Below, one piece after another: positions 8,227 through 17,508 of a DNA stretch of 64,000 nucleotides. The DNA lies in contig NZ_CP125295.1 of NCBI RefSeq assembly GCF_030412785.1, positions 4,464,001 through 4,528,000 on the forward strand, in the 5' to 3' direction. The notes under the pieces are model-generated. The model was not told the origin of the DNA. It did no database searches and saw nothing but the letters and a program-made list of their open reading frames with translations. Made by a program: the position numbers and the translations under genes. The stretch comes from Paraburkholderia sabiae. Its GTDB lineage: Bacteria; Pseudomonadota; Gammaproteobacteria; Burkholderiales; Burkholderiaceae. The first letter of the stretch is position 1, and each line of letters starts with the position of its first letter.

Positions 8227-9516
8227 ATGTCAGTTTTTCCTCTCTCGCGTTCAAAGCTGGCGGTTGCCGCGCTAGCCGTGTTGGTCATTGCGGGTCTCGG
8301 CACGTTCGGCGCGATTCGCGTCGATGCGCGCGCGCCCGCGCAATCCGCGCCGACCATCGTGCCGGAAGTCGATGTCGCCACTGTCGTGCAGAAAACCATT
8401 ACCGATTGGCAAACCTATTCGGGCCGTCTTCAGGCCGTCGAAAAGGTCGATGTGCGGCCGCTCGTGTCGGGCACCATCGTGTCCGTGAACTTTCAGGACG
8501 GCGCGCTCGTGAAGAAGGGCGACGTGCTGTTCGTGATCGATCCGCGTCCGTATCAGGCCGAAGTCGATCGCGCCGCTGCGCAGCTTGCGGCGGCGCAATC
8601 GCGTTCGGGCTACACGCAAAGCGACTGGGAACGCGCGCAACGGCTGATCGGCGATAACGCAATCGCCAAGCGCGACTACGACGAAAAGCAGAACGCCGCA
8701 CGTGAAGCGAACGCGAATGTGAAGGCCGCGCAAGCCGCGCTCGAAGCCGCGCAGATCAATCTCGGCTACACGAAGATCGTCGCGCCTGTGTCGGGTCGCG
8801 TCTCGCGCGCCGAGATCACGCTCGGCAACGTCGTGAACGCGGGCGCGAGCGCCGCGCCGCTCACCACGCTGGTGTCCGTGTCGCCCATCTACGCCGAGTT
8901 CGACGCCGATGAGCAGACGTATCTGCAGTACATCAGCCAGGTGAAGAACGACGGCAAGGTGCCCGTCGAACTGGGTCTCGCGAACGAAACGGGCTATTCG
9001 CGCAAGGGCACGATCCAGTCGGTTGATAACCGGCTCGATACGTCGTCGGGCACGATCCGCGTGCGCGCGCGTTTCGACAACGCCGACGGCGCGCTCGTCC
9101 CCGGTCTCTATGCACGCGTGAAAGTGGGCGGCAGCGAGCCGCATTCGGCGTTGCTGATCGACGATGCCGCGATCGGCACGGACCAGGACAAGAAGTTCGT
9201 GTTCGTCGTCGACAAGGACGATCACGTCGCGTATCGCGAGATCCAGCAGGGCGATCTGCAAGGCAGTCTGCGCGTCGTGAAGAGCGGTTTGCACGCGGGC
9301 GATCGCATCGTCGTGAACGGCACGCAGCGCGTGCGTCCGGGCGCGCAGGTTCGCGCACACATGGTGCCGATGGGCGACGGTGATGCGAATAGCGCACCCG
9401 TTGCCGACGATGCGAAAGCAGAAAAGCAGGCACAGCTCGACGGAACGAAGAAGCACACCGAACCGCAAACGCAGGCACAGGCGCAGCCGCGCGCGAAGAC
9501 GCGCAAGGATTCGTGA
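8227..9516 (+). CDS. ceoA: RND efflux periplasmic adaptor (CeoA/BpeE-like)
   Basis: Membrane fusion protein of 429 residues linking the inner-membrane pump to the outer-membrane channel. An N-terminal hydrophobic segment (about residues 8-30) acts as signal or anchor. It is followed by a biotinyl-lipoyl-like domain (VEKVDVRPLVSGTIVSVNFQ), an alpha-helical hairpin around residues 105-180 (ASQLAAAQ-type heptads), the second lipoyl half (APVSGRVSRAEITLGNVV), beta-barrel and membrane-proximal domains. The C-terminal 45 residues are rich in Gln, Lys and Ala and look disordered. It follows llpE by 34 bases and precedes the pump by 73 bases, consistent with one operon. The best-known substrates of this pump type are chloramphenicol, trimethoprim and fluoroquinolones; here that is inference by synteny. 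Confidence 0.9.
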   Translation: MSVFPLSRSKLAVAALAVLVIAGLGTFGAIRVDARAPAQSAPTIVPEVDVATVVQKTITDWQTYSGRLQAVEKVDVRPLVSGTIVSVNFQDGALVKKGDVLFVIDPRPYQAEVDRAAAQLAAAQSRSGYTQSDWERAQRLIGDNAIAKRDYDEKQNAAREANANVKAAQAALEAAQINLGYTKIVAPVSGRVSRAEITLGNVVNAGASAAPLTTLVSVSPIYAEFDADEQTYLQYISQVKNDGKVPVELGLANETGYSRKGTIQSVDNRLDTSSGTIRVRARFDNADGALVPGLYARVKVGGSEPHSALLIDDAAIGTDQDKKFVFVVDKDDHVAYREIQQGDLQGSLRVVKSGLHAGDRIVVNGTQRVRPGAQVRAHMVPMGDGDANSAPVADDAKAEKQAQLDGTKKHTEPQTQAQAQPRAKTRKDS

Positions 9517-9589
9517 TCGCCCGGCGAACACACGCAATCCTTCGATGCATGCGCACCAGACGTAAGCGCTCCAACATCAAGAGCTTCAC

Positions 9590-12500
9590 ATGAACATATC
9601 CAAATTCTTCATCGACCGGCCGATTTTCGCTGGCGTGCTATCGGTTCTGATTCTGCTCGGTGGCTTGATTTCCGTGTTTCAGCTGCCGATTTCCGAATAT
9701 CCGGAAGTGGTGCCGCCTTCCGTGGTGGTGCACGCGCAGTATCCGGGCGCGAATCCGAAGGTGATCGCGGAAGCGGTCGCATCGCCGCTCGAAGAGCAGA
9801 TCAACGGCGTCGAGAACATGCTTTACATGCAGTCGCAGGCGAATAGCGACGGCAATCTCACGCTGACGGTCACGTTCAAGCTCGGCACGAACCCCGACCT
9901 CGCGACGCAGCTCGTGCAGAACCGCGTGAATCAGGCGCTGCCGCGTTTGCCCGAAGACGTGCAGCGTCTCGGCGTGACGACGATCAAGAGCTCGCCGACG
10001 CTGACGATGGTCGTGCACCTGATCTCGCCGAACGACCGTTACGACATGACGTATCTGCGCAACTACGCGCTGCTCAACGTGAAAGACCGTCTTGAACGGA
10101 TCAAGGGCGTCGGGCAGGTGCAGCTGTGGGGTGCGGGCGACTATTCGATGCGCGTGTGGCTCGATCCGCAGAAGGTCGCGCAACGCAATCTGACGGCGAT
10201 GGAAGTGGTCAGCGCGATTCGCGAGCAGAACATTCAGGTGGCTGCGGGTGTGATCGGCGCATCGCCGTCCGTGCCGGGCACGCCGCTGCAGTTGTCGGTG
10301 AATGCGCGCGGCCGTCTGAAGACGGAAAGCGAATTCGGCGACATCGTCGTGAAGACTGCACCCGATGGTGCTGTCACGTATCTGCGCGATATCGCGCGTA
10401 TCGAACTCGCGGCATCGGAATACGGCTTGCGTTCGCTGCTCGACAACAAGCCTGCCGTCGCGATGGCGATCAACCAGTCGCCGGGCGCGAACTCGCTGCA
10501 AATCTCCGACGAAGTGCGAGCGACGATGAAGGAACTGAGCGCGGATTTCCCGGCTGGCGTCGAGTACCGGATCGTCTATGACCCGACGCAGTTCGTGCGT
10601 TCGTCGATCGAAGCCGTCGTGCATACGCTGCTCGAAGCGATTGCGCTCGTCGTGATCGTGGTGATCGTGTTCCTGCAAACGTGGCGCGCGTCGATCATTC
10701 CGTTGATTGCGGTGCCTGTGTCGATCGTCGGTACGTTCTCGCTGCTGCTGGCGTTCGGTTTCTCGATCAACGCGCTGTCGCTGTTCGGGATGGTGCTCGC
10801 GATCGGTATCGTGGTCGACGATGCGATCGTGGTGGTGGAAAACGTCGAGCGGAACATCGAAAGCGGGCTCAGTGCGAGAGATGCGACGTATAAGGCGATG
10901 CAGGAAGTGAGCGGGCCGATTATCGCAATCGCGCTCACGCTGGTCGCCGTGTTCGTGCCGCTCGCGTTCATGTCGGGTCTGACGGGTCAGTTCTACAAGC
11001 AGTTCGCGATGACCATCGCGATCTCGACGGTGATCTCGGCGTTCAACTCGCTGACGCTGTCGCCCGCATTGTCGGCGATGCTGCTGCGCGGTCACGGCGC
11101 GAAGGAAGACTGGCTGACGCGCCTGATGAATCGCGTGCTGGGCCGCTTCTTCAAGGCGTTCAACAAGGTGTTCCATCGCGGCTCCGAAAGCTATGGCCGC
11201 GGTGTGAACGGCGTGCTCAAGCGCAAGGGCGCGATGCTGGTCGTGTACGCGGTGCTGCTGGGTCTTACGGTGCTCGTGTCGCGTGTCGTGCCGGGCGGCT
11301 TCGTGCCCGCGCAGGACAAGGAGTATCTGATCGCGTTTGCGCAGTTGCCGAACGGTGCATCGCTCGATCGCACCGAGAAGGTGATTCGCGACATGAGCGC
11401 GATTGCGCTGAAGCAGCCGGGCGTGGAGAACGCGGTCGCGTTCCCGGGTCTGTCGGTGAACGGCTTTACGAACAGTTCGAGCGCGGGCATCGTGTTCGTT
11501 GCGCTCAAGCCGTTCCATGATCGCAAGGGCAAGGCGTTGTCGGCGGGTGCGATTGCGGGTGCATTGAACCAGAAATACGGTGCGATCAAGGACTCGTTCG
11601 TTGCCGTGTTCCCGCCGCCGCCTGTGTTGGGTCTCGGTACGCTGGGCGGCTTCAAGATGCAGCTGGAAGATCACGGCTCGCTCGGTTATGCGGAGCTGAA
11701 CAAGGCGACGGAAGCGTTCATCAAGAAGGCCGCGACGACGCCCGAACTCGGCCCGACGTTCTCGAGCTATCAGATCAACGTGCCGCAGCTGAACGTCGAT
11801 CTCGATCGCGTGAAGGCGAAGCAGCTTGGCGTGCCTGTGACGGACGTGTTCAACACGATGCAGGTGTATCTCGGTTCGCTGTATGTGAACGACTTCAACC
11901 GTTTTGGCCGCGTGTACCAGGTGCGCGTGCAGGCGGATGCGCCGTTCCGTCAGCAGGCGGACGACATCCTGCAACTGAAGACGCGCAACGTGAAGGGCGA
12001 TATGGTGCCGCTGTCGTCGCTGGTGACGGTGACGCCGACGTACGGTCCGGAAATGGTGGTGCGCTACAACGGCTTCACGGCCGCCGATATCAACGGAGGT
12101 CCGGCGCCCGGTTTCTCGTCGGGTGAAGCGCAGAATGCCGCCGAACGCATTGCGGCCGAAGTGTTGCCGAAGGGCGTGAAGTTCGAATGGACCGACCTGA
12201 CGTATCAGCAGATTCTCGCGGGCAATGCGGGGCTGTGGGTGTTCCCGATCAGCGTGCTGCTCGTGTTCCTCGTGCTCGCCGCGCTGTACGAGAGCCTGAC
12301 GCTGCCGCTCGCGGTGATCCTGATCGTGCCGATGAGCGTGCTGTCCGCGCTGACGGGCGTGTGGCTCACGCAGGGCGACAACAACATCTTCACGCAGATC
12401 GGCTTGATGGTGCTCGTGGGGCTGGCGTCGAAGAACGCGATTCTGATTGTCGAGTTCGCACGTGAACTGGAGCACGACGGACGCACGCCGTTGCAGGCCG

Positions 12501-12775
12501 CTATCGAAGCAAGCCGGATGCGTCTGCGGCCGATTCTGATGACGTCGATCGCGTTCATCATGGGCGTGGTGCCGCTGGTGACGTCGAGCGGCGCGGGTTC
12601 CGAAATGCGCCACGCGATGGGTATCGCCGTGTTCTTCGGCATGTTGGGTGTGACGCTGTTCGGCCTGATGCTGACGCCGGTGTTCTACGTGGTGCTGCGC
12701 ACGCTCGCAGGCGGCAAGATTCACGTCGCGCAGAAGGACTCGCCGCATCTCGTCGCGCATACGACGGATGCATGA
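9590..12775 (+). CDS. ceoB: RND efflux permease, HAE1 family (CeoB/BpeF-like)
   Basis: The 1061-residue inner-membrane drug/proton antiporter of the tripartite pump. The start MNISKFFIDRPIFAGVLSVL is the standard RND N-terminus. The fourth transmembrane helix has GIVVDDAIVVVENVERN with the proton-relay pair Asp410-Asp411 (AcrB Asp407-Asp408). Two large periplasmic loops and twelve predicted helices are recognisable, and the second half repeats the first (GLASKNAILIVEFARE). Length matches AcrB and BpeF. It overlaps the outer-membrane gene at ATGATG, so translation is probably coupled. Substrate range cannot be read from sequence. Confidence 0.95.
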   Translation: MNISKFFIDRPIFAGVLSVLILLGGLISVFQLPISEYPEVVPPSVVVHAQYPGANPKVIAEAVASPLEEQINGVENMLYMQSQANSDGNLTLTVTFKLGTNPDLATQLVQNRVNQALPRLPEDVQRLGVTTIKSSPTLTMVVHLISPNDRYDMTYLRNYALLNVKDRLERIKGVGQVQLWGAGDYSMRVWLDPQKVAQRNLTAMEVVSAIREQNIQVAAGVIGASPSVPGTPLQLSVNARGRLKTESEFGDIVVKTAPDGAVTYLRDIARIELAASEYGLRSLLDNKPAVAMAINQSPGANSLQISDEVRATMKELSADFPAGVEYRIVYDPTQFVRSSIEAVVHTLLEAIALVVIVVIVFLQTWRASIIPLIAVPVSIVGTFSLLLAFGFSINALSLFGMVLAIGIVVDDAIVVVENVERNIESGLSARDATYKAMQEVSGPIIAIALTLVAVFVPLAFMSGLTGQFYKQFAMTIAISTVISAFNSLTLSPALSAMLLRGHGAKEDWLTRLMNRVLGRFFKAFNKVFHRGSESYGRGVNGVLKRKGAMLVVYAVLLGLTVLVSRVVPGGFVPAQDKEYLIAFAQLPNGASLDRTEKVIRDMSAIALKQPGVENAVAFPGLSVNGFTNSSSAGIVFVALKPFHDRKGKALSAGAIAGALNQKYGAIKDSFVAVFPPPPVLGLGTLGGFKMQLEDHGSLGYAELNKATEAFIKKAATTPELGPTFSSYQINVPQLNVDLDRVKAKQLGVPVTDVFNTMQVYLGSLYVNDFNRFGRVYQVRVQADAPFRQQADDILQLKTRNVKGDMVPLSSLVTVTPTYGPEMVVRYNGFTAADINGGPAPGFSSGEAQNAAERIAAEVLPKGVKFEWTDLTYQQILAGNAGLWVFPISVLLVFLVLAALYESLTLPLAVILIVPMSVLSALTGVWLTQGDNNIFTQIGLMVLVGLASKNAILIVEFARELEHDGRTPLQAAIEASRMRLRPILMTSIAFIMGVVPLVTSSGAGSEMRHAMGIAVFFGMLGVTLFGLMLTPVFYVVLRTLAGGKIHVAQKDSPHLVAHTTDA

Positions 12776-14343
12776 TGGAGAAGAAGAAAATGACGAAGTT
12801 CGAAAACATGGGGCGTGTTGGCCGTGCAGCGGCGAGTGGCTTGCTGATGTTGCTGCTCGCGGCGTGCTCGGTCGAGCCGACGTACAACCGTCCCGATGCG
12901 CCGACGCCTGCAGCATTCAAGGAAGCGCCCGTAACGACCACGACGGATGCAGCGGCCACGCCGCTGCCCGCGAGCGAAGCGGGCACGTGGAAGACGGCCG
13001 AGCCCGCCGAGGACGCGCATCGCGGCGAATGGTGGATCGTGTTCAACGATTCGACGCTGAACGACCTCGAGAAACAGGCCGCCGATGCGAACCAGGATCT
13101 GAAGGCCGCCGCTGCACGCGTGCAGCAGTCGCGGGCGTTGACGCAGGCGGCGCGCGCCGACTGGTTCCCGTCGCTGGATGCGGGCTTCGGTCCGACGCGC
13201 GAACGCCTGTCGCCGGCTTCGCAGTTTCTGCCGAACGACACGCACGTGCCGACGCAGACGCTGTGGCGCGCGCAGGCCACGGCTTCGTATGAGGTCGATC
13301 TGTTTGGTCGCGTGAGTTCGAACGTGAACGCCGCGCGTGCCGATCAGGCGCAGAGCGAAGCGTTGTTCCGTTCGGTGCAGCTCGCGTTGCAGGCGGACGT
13401 CGCGCAAAACTACTTCCAGTTGCGCGAGTTCGATACGCAATTGAGCCTGTATCGTCAGACGGTGACGTTGCGTGAAGACGCGTTGAAGCTCGTCGAGCGC
13501 CGCTTCAATGAAGGCGATATCAACGAACTCGATGTATCGCGCGCCCGCAATGAACTGGCGACGGCGCGTGCCGATGCGGTTGGTGTCGCGCGTCAGCGTG
13601 CAGCGTCCGAACACAGCCTCGCGATTCTGCTCGGCAAGCCGCCCGCGGACTTCGCGTTCCCCGAGACGCCGCTTGCGCCTGTCACGGCGCGTGTGCCGGC
13701 CGGGTTGCCGTCCGCGCTGCTGGAGCGTCGTCCGGATATCGCGGCGGCGGAGCGTGCGATGGCGGCGGCGAATGCGCGTGTTGGTCTCGCGAAGTCGGCG
13801 TTCTTCCCGAAGCTCGATATCACGGGTGCATTCGGTTTCGAATCGGCGACGCTCGGCGATCTGTTCCAGTGGTCGAGCCGCGCGTTCCTGCTCGGACCGT
13901 TCGCGGGCACGGCGCTGACGGTGCCGATCTTCGACGGCGGCCGGCGCAAGGCGAACCTCGCGAACGCACGCGCGAAGTATGACGAGGACATTGCGCAGTA
14001 TCGTCAGCAGGTGCTCGTGGCGTTCCGCGAAGTCGAGGACAACCTGTCGGACCTGCGTCTGCTCACCGATCAGACGCGCGAGCAGAACAATGCTGTGAAC
14101 GCGTCGCAGCGTGCCGAGCATCTGTCGCAGACGCAGTATCAGGAAGGTCAGGTCGCGTATCTCGATGTGATCGATGCGCAGCGCCAGGTGCTGCAATCGC
14201 AACTGCAATTGAGCCATCTCGCGGGCACGCAGGCGGTGGCGACGGTGAACCTGATTCGCGCGCTCGGCGGCGGGTGGGGCGATGCGAAGACGGATGTCGG
14301 CAACGCGGATGCACAGGCGCAGCAGCAGTTGGTGAAGCGTTGA
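12772..14343 (+). CDS. opcM: Outer-membrane efflux lipoprotein, NodT/OprM family (OpcM/OprC-like)
   Basis: The channel component of the pump, up to 523 residues. Two adjacent ATG codons (12772 and 12775) overlap the ceoB stop. The N-terminus has a lipoprotein signal ending in LLLAACSVEPTY (Cys near residue 32), giving a lipid-anchored outer-membrane trimer. Two repeated efflux-channel domains are visible, each with a long coiled-coil pair (for example LARVQQSRALTQA-like helices near residue 115, and ERRPDIAAAERAMAAANARV near residue 320). A strong terminator follows, closing the llpE-ceoA-ceoB-opcM operon. Confidence 0.92.
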   Translation: MMEKKKMTKFENMGRVGRAAASGLLMLLLAACSVEPTYNRPDAPTPAAFKEAPVTTTTDAAATPLPASEAGTWKTAEPAEDAHRGEWWIVFNDSTLNDLEKQAADANQDLKAAAARVQQSRALTQAARADWFPSLDAGFGPTRERLSPASQFLPNDTHVPTQTLWRAQATASYEVDLFGRVSSNVNAARADQAQSEALFRSVQLALQADVAQNYFQLREFDTQLSLYRQTVTLREDALKLVERRFNEGDINELDVSRARNELATARADAVGVARQRAASEHSLAILLGKPPADFAFPETPLAPVTARVPAGLPSALLERRPDIAAAERAMAAANARVGLAKSAFFPKLDITGAFGFESATLGDLFQWSSRAFLLGPFAGTALTVPIFDGGRRKANLANARAKYDEDIAQYRQQVLVAFREVEDNLSDLRLLTDQTREQNNAVNASQRAEHLSQTQYQEGQVAYLDVIDAQRQVLQSQLQLSHLAGTQAVATVNLIRALGGGWGDAKTDVGNADAQAQQQLVKR

Positions 14344-14376
14344 GCGTTGTTTGACACTGCACTCGTATGCGGTACG

Positions 14377-14404
14377 AAGCGGACCCTTGCGGGTCCGCTT
14401 TTTT
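14377..14404 (+). terminator. Intrinsic terminator of the efflux operon
   Basis: Perfect 10-bp stem AAGCGGACCC / GGGTCCGCTT with loop TTGC, followed by TTTT, 34 bases after the opcM stop. Confidence 0.9.
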
Positions 14405-14568
14405 ATTTGCGCGAGATGCGCGCCAAGGCGGTGTGCGCACAGGCTGTGCGCTACGCCCCTACCGGGACGCTGCCGGAAGTTTCTTTGTACACTTGAGGGC
14501 GTTTCGCGGCACAGTCTTTCTTTTCGATTGATCGCGCCGCGAGTTCATTCACCTCGAGGTCACCGGCT

Positions 14569-15897
14569 TTGCAGTTCAAACTTCCTACTACAGCCACCGC
14601 GCCGTTCTGCCCATCCGAGGTGCAGGGCACCGTCACCGTCTCGCAGTCCGCGCCCTTCTGGAAGAAGATCCTTCAGTTCGCAGGTCCCGGCCTGCTGGTG
14701 TCGATCGGTTACATGGACCCCGGCAACTGGGCCACCGATATCGAAGCCGGCTCGCGCTACGGCTATAACCTGCTGTTCGTCGTCGTGCTGTCGAGCCTCG
14801 CGGCGATGGTGCTGCAATGTCTGAGCATGCGGCTCGGCATCGTGACGGGCCGCAATCTCGCCGAACTGTCGCGCACGCGTTATTCGCCGGGCGTCGCGCG
14901 GTTTCAATGGTTGCTGGCCGAACTGTCGATCGTCGCGTGCGATCTCGCCGAAGTGCTCGGCGGTGCGCTCGCGTTTCATCTGCTCTTCAAATGCTCGCTG
15001 ACGGTGGGCGTGCTCCTGACGGCGTTCGACACGCTGATCGTGCTCGGCCTGAAGGGCAAGAACTTCCGCGATCTCGAAGCGATCATGCTCGGCCTGATCG
15101 CGACCATCGGCATCGGCTACGTGATCCAGCTGGCGCTCGTGCATCCGCACTGGCCGTCCGTCGCGGCGGGGCTGGTGCCGTCGTGGCAGGCCATCAGCGA
15201 ACGCGAGCCGCTGTATCTCGCGATCGGCATTCTCGGCGCGACCGTGATGCCGCATAACCTCTATCTGCATTCGTCCGTCGTGCAGACGCGCGCGGTCAAA
15301 CGCGATCATCAGGGCATTGCGAGCGCGATCTCGCTGTCGCGTATCGATACCGTCGTCGCGCTGTTTCTCGCGCTGCTGATCAACGCGGCGATCCTGATTC
15401 TCGCGGCAGCCGCGTTCCATTCCACAGGCCACACCGAAGTTACCGAAATCGAGGATGCCTACCGGCTGCTCGCGCCCATCGTCGGCACGGGCTTCGCGGC
15501 TGTGCTGTTCGCGATCACGCTGCTCGCGTCGGGACAAAGCTCGACGTTCACGGGGACGGTCGCGGGGCAGGTCATCATGGAAGGCTTTTTGCAACTGAAG
15601 ATTCCGTGCTACCAGCGGCGCTTCATCACGCGCGCGCTCGCGCTGATTCCCGCGCTCGTCGGCGTGCAGATGCTCGGCAACGGCGCCGTCGGCAAACTGC
15701 TCGTCGCGAGCCAGGTGGTGCTGAGCCTGCAATTGCCGTTCGCGCTTTATCCGCTGATCCGCATGACGGGCGACCGCGCGCTGATGGGCGAATTCGCGAA
15801 CCGGCTGCCGACGCGCATCCTCGCGTGGGCGCTGTTCGTTCTGATCAGCGCGGCCAATATCTGGCTCGTCGTGCAGACCGTCGGGCTCGCAGGCTGA
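14569..15897 (+). CDS. mntH: NRAMP-family divalent metal transporter (MntH)
   Basis: A 442-residue proton-coupled Mn2+/Fe2+ importer of the inner membrane. The two metal-binding motifs of the family are present: DPGN in helix 1 (GYMDPGNWATD, residues 50-53) and MPHN in helix 6 (ATVMPHNLYLHSS, residues 227-230). Eleven hydrophobic segments can be counted. The start used is a TTG at 14569 preceded by GAGG nine bases upstream; a shorter start inside the first 25 residues is possible because the tail before SAPFWKKIL is poorly constrained. The 164-base leader after the opcM terminator contains no gene. I looked there for a manganese riboswitch and could not support one. Confidence 0.9.
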   Translation: MQFKLPTTATAPFCPSEVQGTVTVSQSAPFWKKILQFAGPGLLVSIGYMDPGNWATDIEAGSRYGYNLLFVVVLSSLAAMVLQCLSMRLGIVTGRNLAELSRTRYSPGVARFQWLLAELSIVACDLAEVLGGALAFHLLFKCSLTVGVLLTAFDTLIVLGLKGKNFRDLEAIMLGLIATIGIGYVIQLALVHPHWPSVAAGLVPSWQAISEREPLYLAIGILGATVMPHNLYLHSSVVQTRAVKRDHQGIASAISLSRIDTVVALFLALLINAAILILAAAAFHSTGHTEVTEIEDAYRLLAPIVGTGFAAVLFAITLLASGQSSTFTGTVAGQVIMEGFLQLKIPCYQRRFITRALALIPALVGVQMLGNGAVGKLLVASQVVLSLQLPFALYPLIRMTGDRALMGEFANRLPTRILAWALFVLISAANIWLVVQTVGLAG

Positions 15898-15931
15898 AGC
15901 CGAAGCCGTTACAGAAACAGCGGACGAAAAA

Positions 15932-15955
15932 AAGCCGGTCTCGCGAGACCGGCTT
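15932..15955 (-). terminator. Intrinsic terminator of flhDC
   Basis: Perfect 11-bp arms AAGCCGGTCTC / GAGACCGGCTT around a 2-base centre. On the minus strand the stem runs into TTTTTT, so it terminates flhDC; it may also stop mntH read-through. Confidence 0.85.
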
Positions 15956-15999
15956 CAAAAGTAATTCTTTGCTTCGGATGGACTGAGCGATGTGCGGCG

Positions 16000-16623
16000 C
16001 TAAGCCGCCAACGCAGTTTCCTCGATCAGTTCCTCGAGCACCTCGACTTCTTCCGCGACTTGCGGCAGCGGTGCGATTTCCTTCTCGGCCTCGCGCTTCG
16101 CAGCGGCGGCCTTCTTCGTCTTGCCGGCGCGCGACGGCGGCTGGCAGGCGCCGCACACGACGTTGTGCTGCAGGTCGTGCTTGTGCGCGACGAACTTGCC
16201 GCTGCAACGGCAGCAGGGCGTCAGTTGCAGGATGTCGGCGTCGAAGAAACGCACGAGCGTCCATGCACGCGTCAGATCGAGGACCGGCTCGGTCTCGCTA
16301 TGACGGCAATGTTCGAGGTACAGACGATAACCCTTGGTCAGCGCGTCCAGATGCGAGCAGCGCGCTTCGTTCTTCAGGAACAGGTACGTGTTGTAGAACA
16401 GCGATGCGTGGATGTTCGCCAGCCACGTCATGTACCAGTCCGCCGAGAACGGCAGCATGCCCTTGGGCGGCGATACGCCCTTGACCTCGCGGTACAGGCG
16501 GATCATGCGGTCGCGCGACAGCGTCAGCTCGCTTTCGAGCACCTGCATGCGCGCGCCCAGTTCGATCAGCGCGATCGCGCGGAACACTTCCTGCGCGTCT
16601 TCGGTAAGGCTCTTTTTCAGCAT
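16000..16623 (-). CDS. flhC: Flagellar master regulator subunit FlhC
   Basis: FlhC pairs with FlhD in the FlhD4C2 complex that switches on class II flagellar promoters. The start MLKKSLTEDAQEVFRAI at 16623 is preceded by AGAGGA and lies 16 bases after flhD. The protein has 207 residues; the zinc ligands Cys137, Cys140, Cys157 and Cys160 fall at the same numbers as in E. coli FlhC (TPCCRCSG and VVCGACQ). The tail after residue 165 is Lys/Ala/Glu-rich and longer than in E. coli, as usual in beta-proteobacteria. It is followed by an intrinsic terminator. Confidence 0.95.
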   Translation of the reverse strand: MLKKSLTEDAQEVFRAIALIELGARMQVLESELTLSRDRMIRLYREVKGVSPPKGMLPFSADWYMTWLANIHASLFYNTYLFLKNEARCSHLDALTKGYRLYLEHCRHSETEPVLDLTRAWTLVRFFDADILQLTPCCRCSGKFVAHKHDLQHNVVCGACQPPSRAGKTKKAAAAKREAEKEIAPLPQVAEEVEVLEELIEETALAA

Positions 16624-16639
16624 GGCAGTCCTCTGAGGT

Positions 16640-16960
16640 TTAAGCGAACTGCTCTGCAGGCTGTCCAGCCAGCAGGATCGCGGCATGCGTCGATGCCACT
16701 TCTGCGTGCCGGGACGTGTGCGTCAACGCCGACAACATCGCGTGGTCGTTGAAGCGGAAGAAGCACAAAAGCTGATCGGAGCTGGCCAGCTTGACGATCT
16801 GCGCGAGCGACAGCCCGGCAAGAATATCAGCCAGTTCCGACGACAAGCCCAGACGGAACATGCCGACTGCCTTGTCCTCGCGCAACATGCGTTGTGCGAG
16901 CATGATGTAAGACAAATTGATCTCGCGGATAGAATCCAGCGTCTCGCTGCTACGGTCCAT
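16640..16960 (-). CDS. flhD: Flagellar master regulator subunit FlhD
   Basis: A 106-residue helical protein, the first gene of the flhDC operon. The block EINLSYIMLAQRMLREDK (residues 13-30) and the segment LAQIVKLASSDQLLCFFRF are characteristic of FlhD. FlhD contributes to DNA binding and dimerises before joining FlhC. The long AT-rich upstream region and its GTTAC repeats (17096-17505) are the place to look for control of motility. Confidence 0.95.
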   Translation of the reverse strand: MDRSSETLDSIREINLSYIMLAQRMLREDKAVGMFRLGLSSELADILAGLSLAQIVKLASSDQLLCFFRFNDHAMLSALTHTSRHAEVASTHAAILLAGQPAEQFA

Positions 16961-17095
16961 TTTCTCTGTTTCCGAAGCCCCGAATTACTTTTGTCGGCAT
17001 TTTCTGCCGTTATGGTCTTATGCCCCGCCGGACACTGAAGATTTCCGGCGTCAAGTTGGTGCAGAGATACATCCAGCCAACCTTTGATACAAGCC

Positions 17096-17110
17096 GTTAC
17101 ATTTCGTAAC
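17096..17110. promoter_or_regulatory. Inverted repeat GTTAC-N5-GTAAC upstream of flhD
   Basis: Perfect 5-bp arms GTTACATTTCGTAAC, 136 bases before the flhD start codon on the minus strand. The half-site recurs in the cluster 300 bases further upstream, which argues for a protein binding site. The regulator is unknown. Confidence 0.45.
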
Positions 17111-17362
17111 AGCTTGGGCGGAATTGTATGAACAGGATTTCCAGAAATCAATACCTTTCTCAAAAAAAAGATACGACAAAACAACACTGTTTTCGGTAAC
17201 TCTTTCACGTCATCGTCATAATGCATAGCTAGACGGAAAACGTTTGCGACGGGGCTCCCGCAAACCCTTGTCCAATAAGGATCAAAGCAATAGTTTCCGA
17301 TTTTCAGAGCGGCCGCCGCTTATGCGAAAACGATATGAGTTCAGAAAGCGGGGAGAAAGAAA

Positions 17363-17400
17363 AACAAAAACCGGCAGGTAAAAAATACGCCGCCGGTTGG
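17363..17400 (-). terminator. Probable terminator of the yeeE/yedE gene
   Basis: Arms AACCGGC (17369-17375) and GCCGGTT (17392-17398), with a minus-strand run TTTGTTTTTC after the stem. The loop is long (16 bases), so strength is uncertain. Confidence 0.45.
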
Positions 17401-17421
17401 GTGGTCAGGGATAACCCCAGA

Positions 17422-17505
17422 TGTAACGAAAAGGAGTTACAAACCAGGAAGATTTTGTAACTGGTTCGGGCCGGAGTTGTTACAGACTCCGACCAGGTTT
17501 GTAAC
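17422..17505. promoter_or_regulatory. Cluster of GTTACA/TGTAAC half-sites
   Basis: Within 84 bases there are TGTAAC (17422), GTTACAAACC (17436-17445), TTTGTAAC (17454-17461), GTTACAG (17479-17485) and GGTTTGTAAC (17496-17505). The second and last form a perfect 10-bp inverted pair. GGAGT/ACTCC around the fourth adds a small hairpin. The cluster lies about 460-545 bases upstream of flhD and just past the stop of the YeeE/YedE gene. Confidence 0.5.
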
Positions 17506-17508
17506 GGT

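Larger units (their letters stand above)
16961..17508. other. Long non-coding upstream region of flhDC
   Basis: 548 bases without a supportable gene, clearly more AT-rich than its surroundings. It holds the presumed flhD promoter and leader (minus strand), an inverted repeat GTTAC-N5-GTAAC at 17096-17110, a GGTAAC at 17195-17200, a terminator-like hairpin for the yeeE gene (17363-17400) and a dense cluster of GTTACA half-sites (17422-17505). Short frames here have no convincing start sites. Confidence 0.6.

Noticed and set aside
9638..12916. 1092-codon open frame on the minus strand opposite ceoB
   Set aside because: Product is His/Arg/Gln-rich with no domain. It mirrors the GC-biased codons of ceoB, which has a full RND signature.
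14405..14568. Manganese riboswitch in the mntH leader
   Set aside because: I could not find the conserved paired core of the yybP-ykoY class. Control may be by MntR or Fur-type sites instead.
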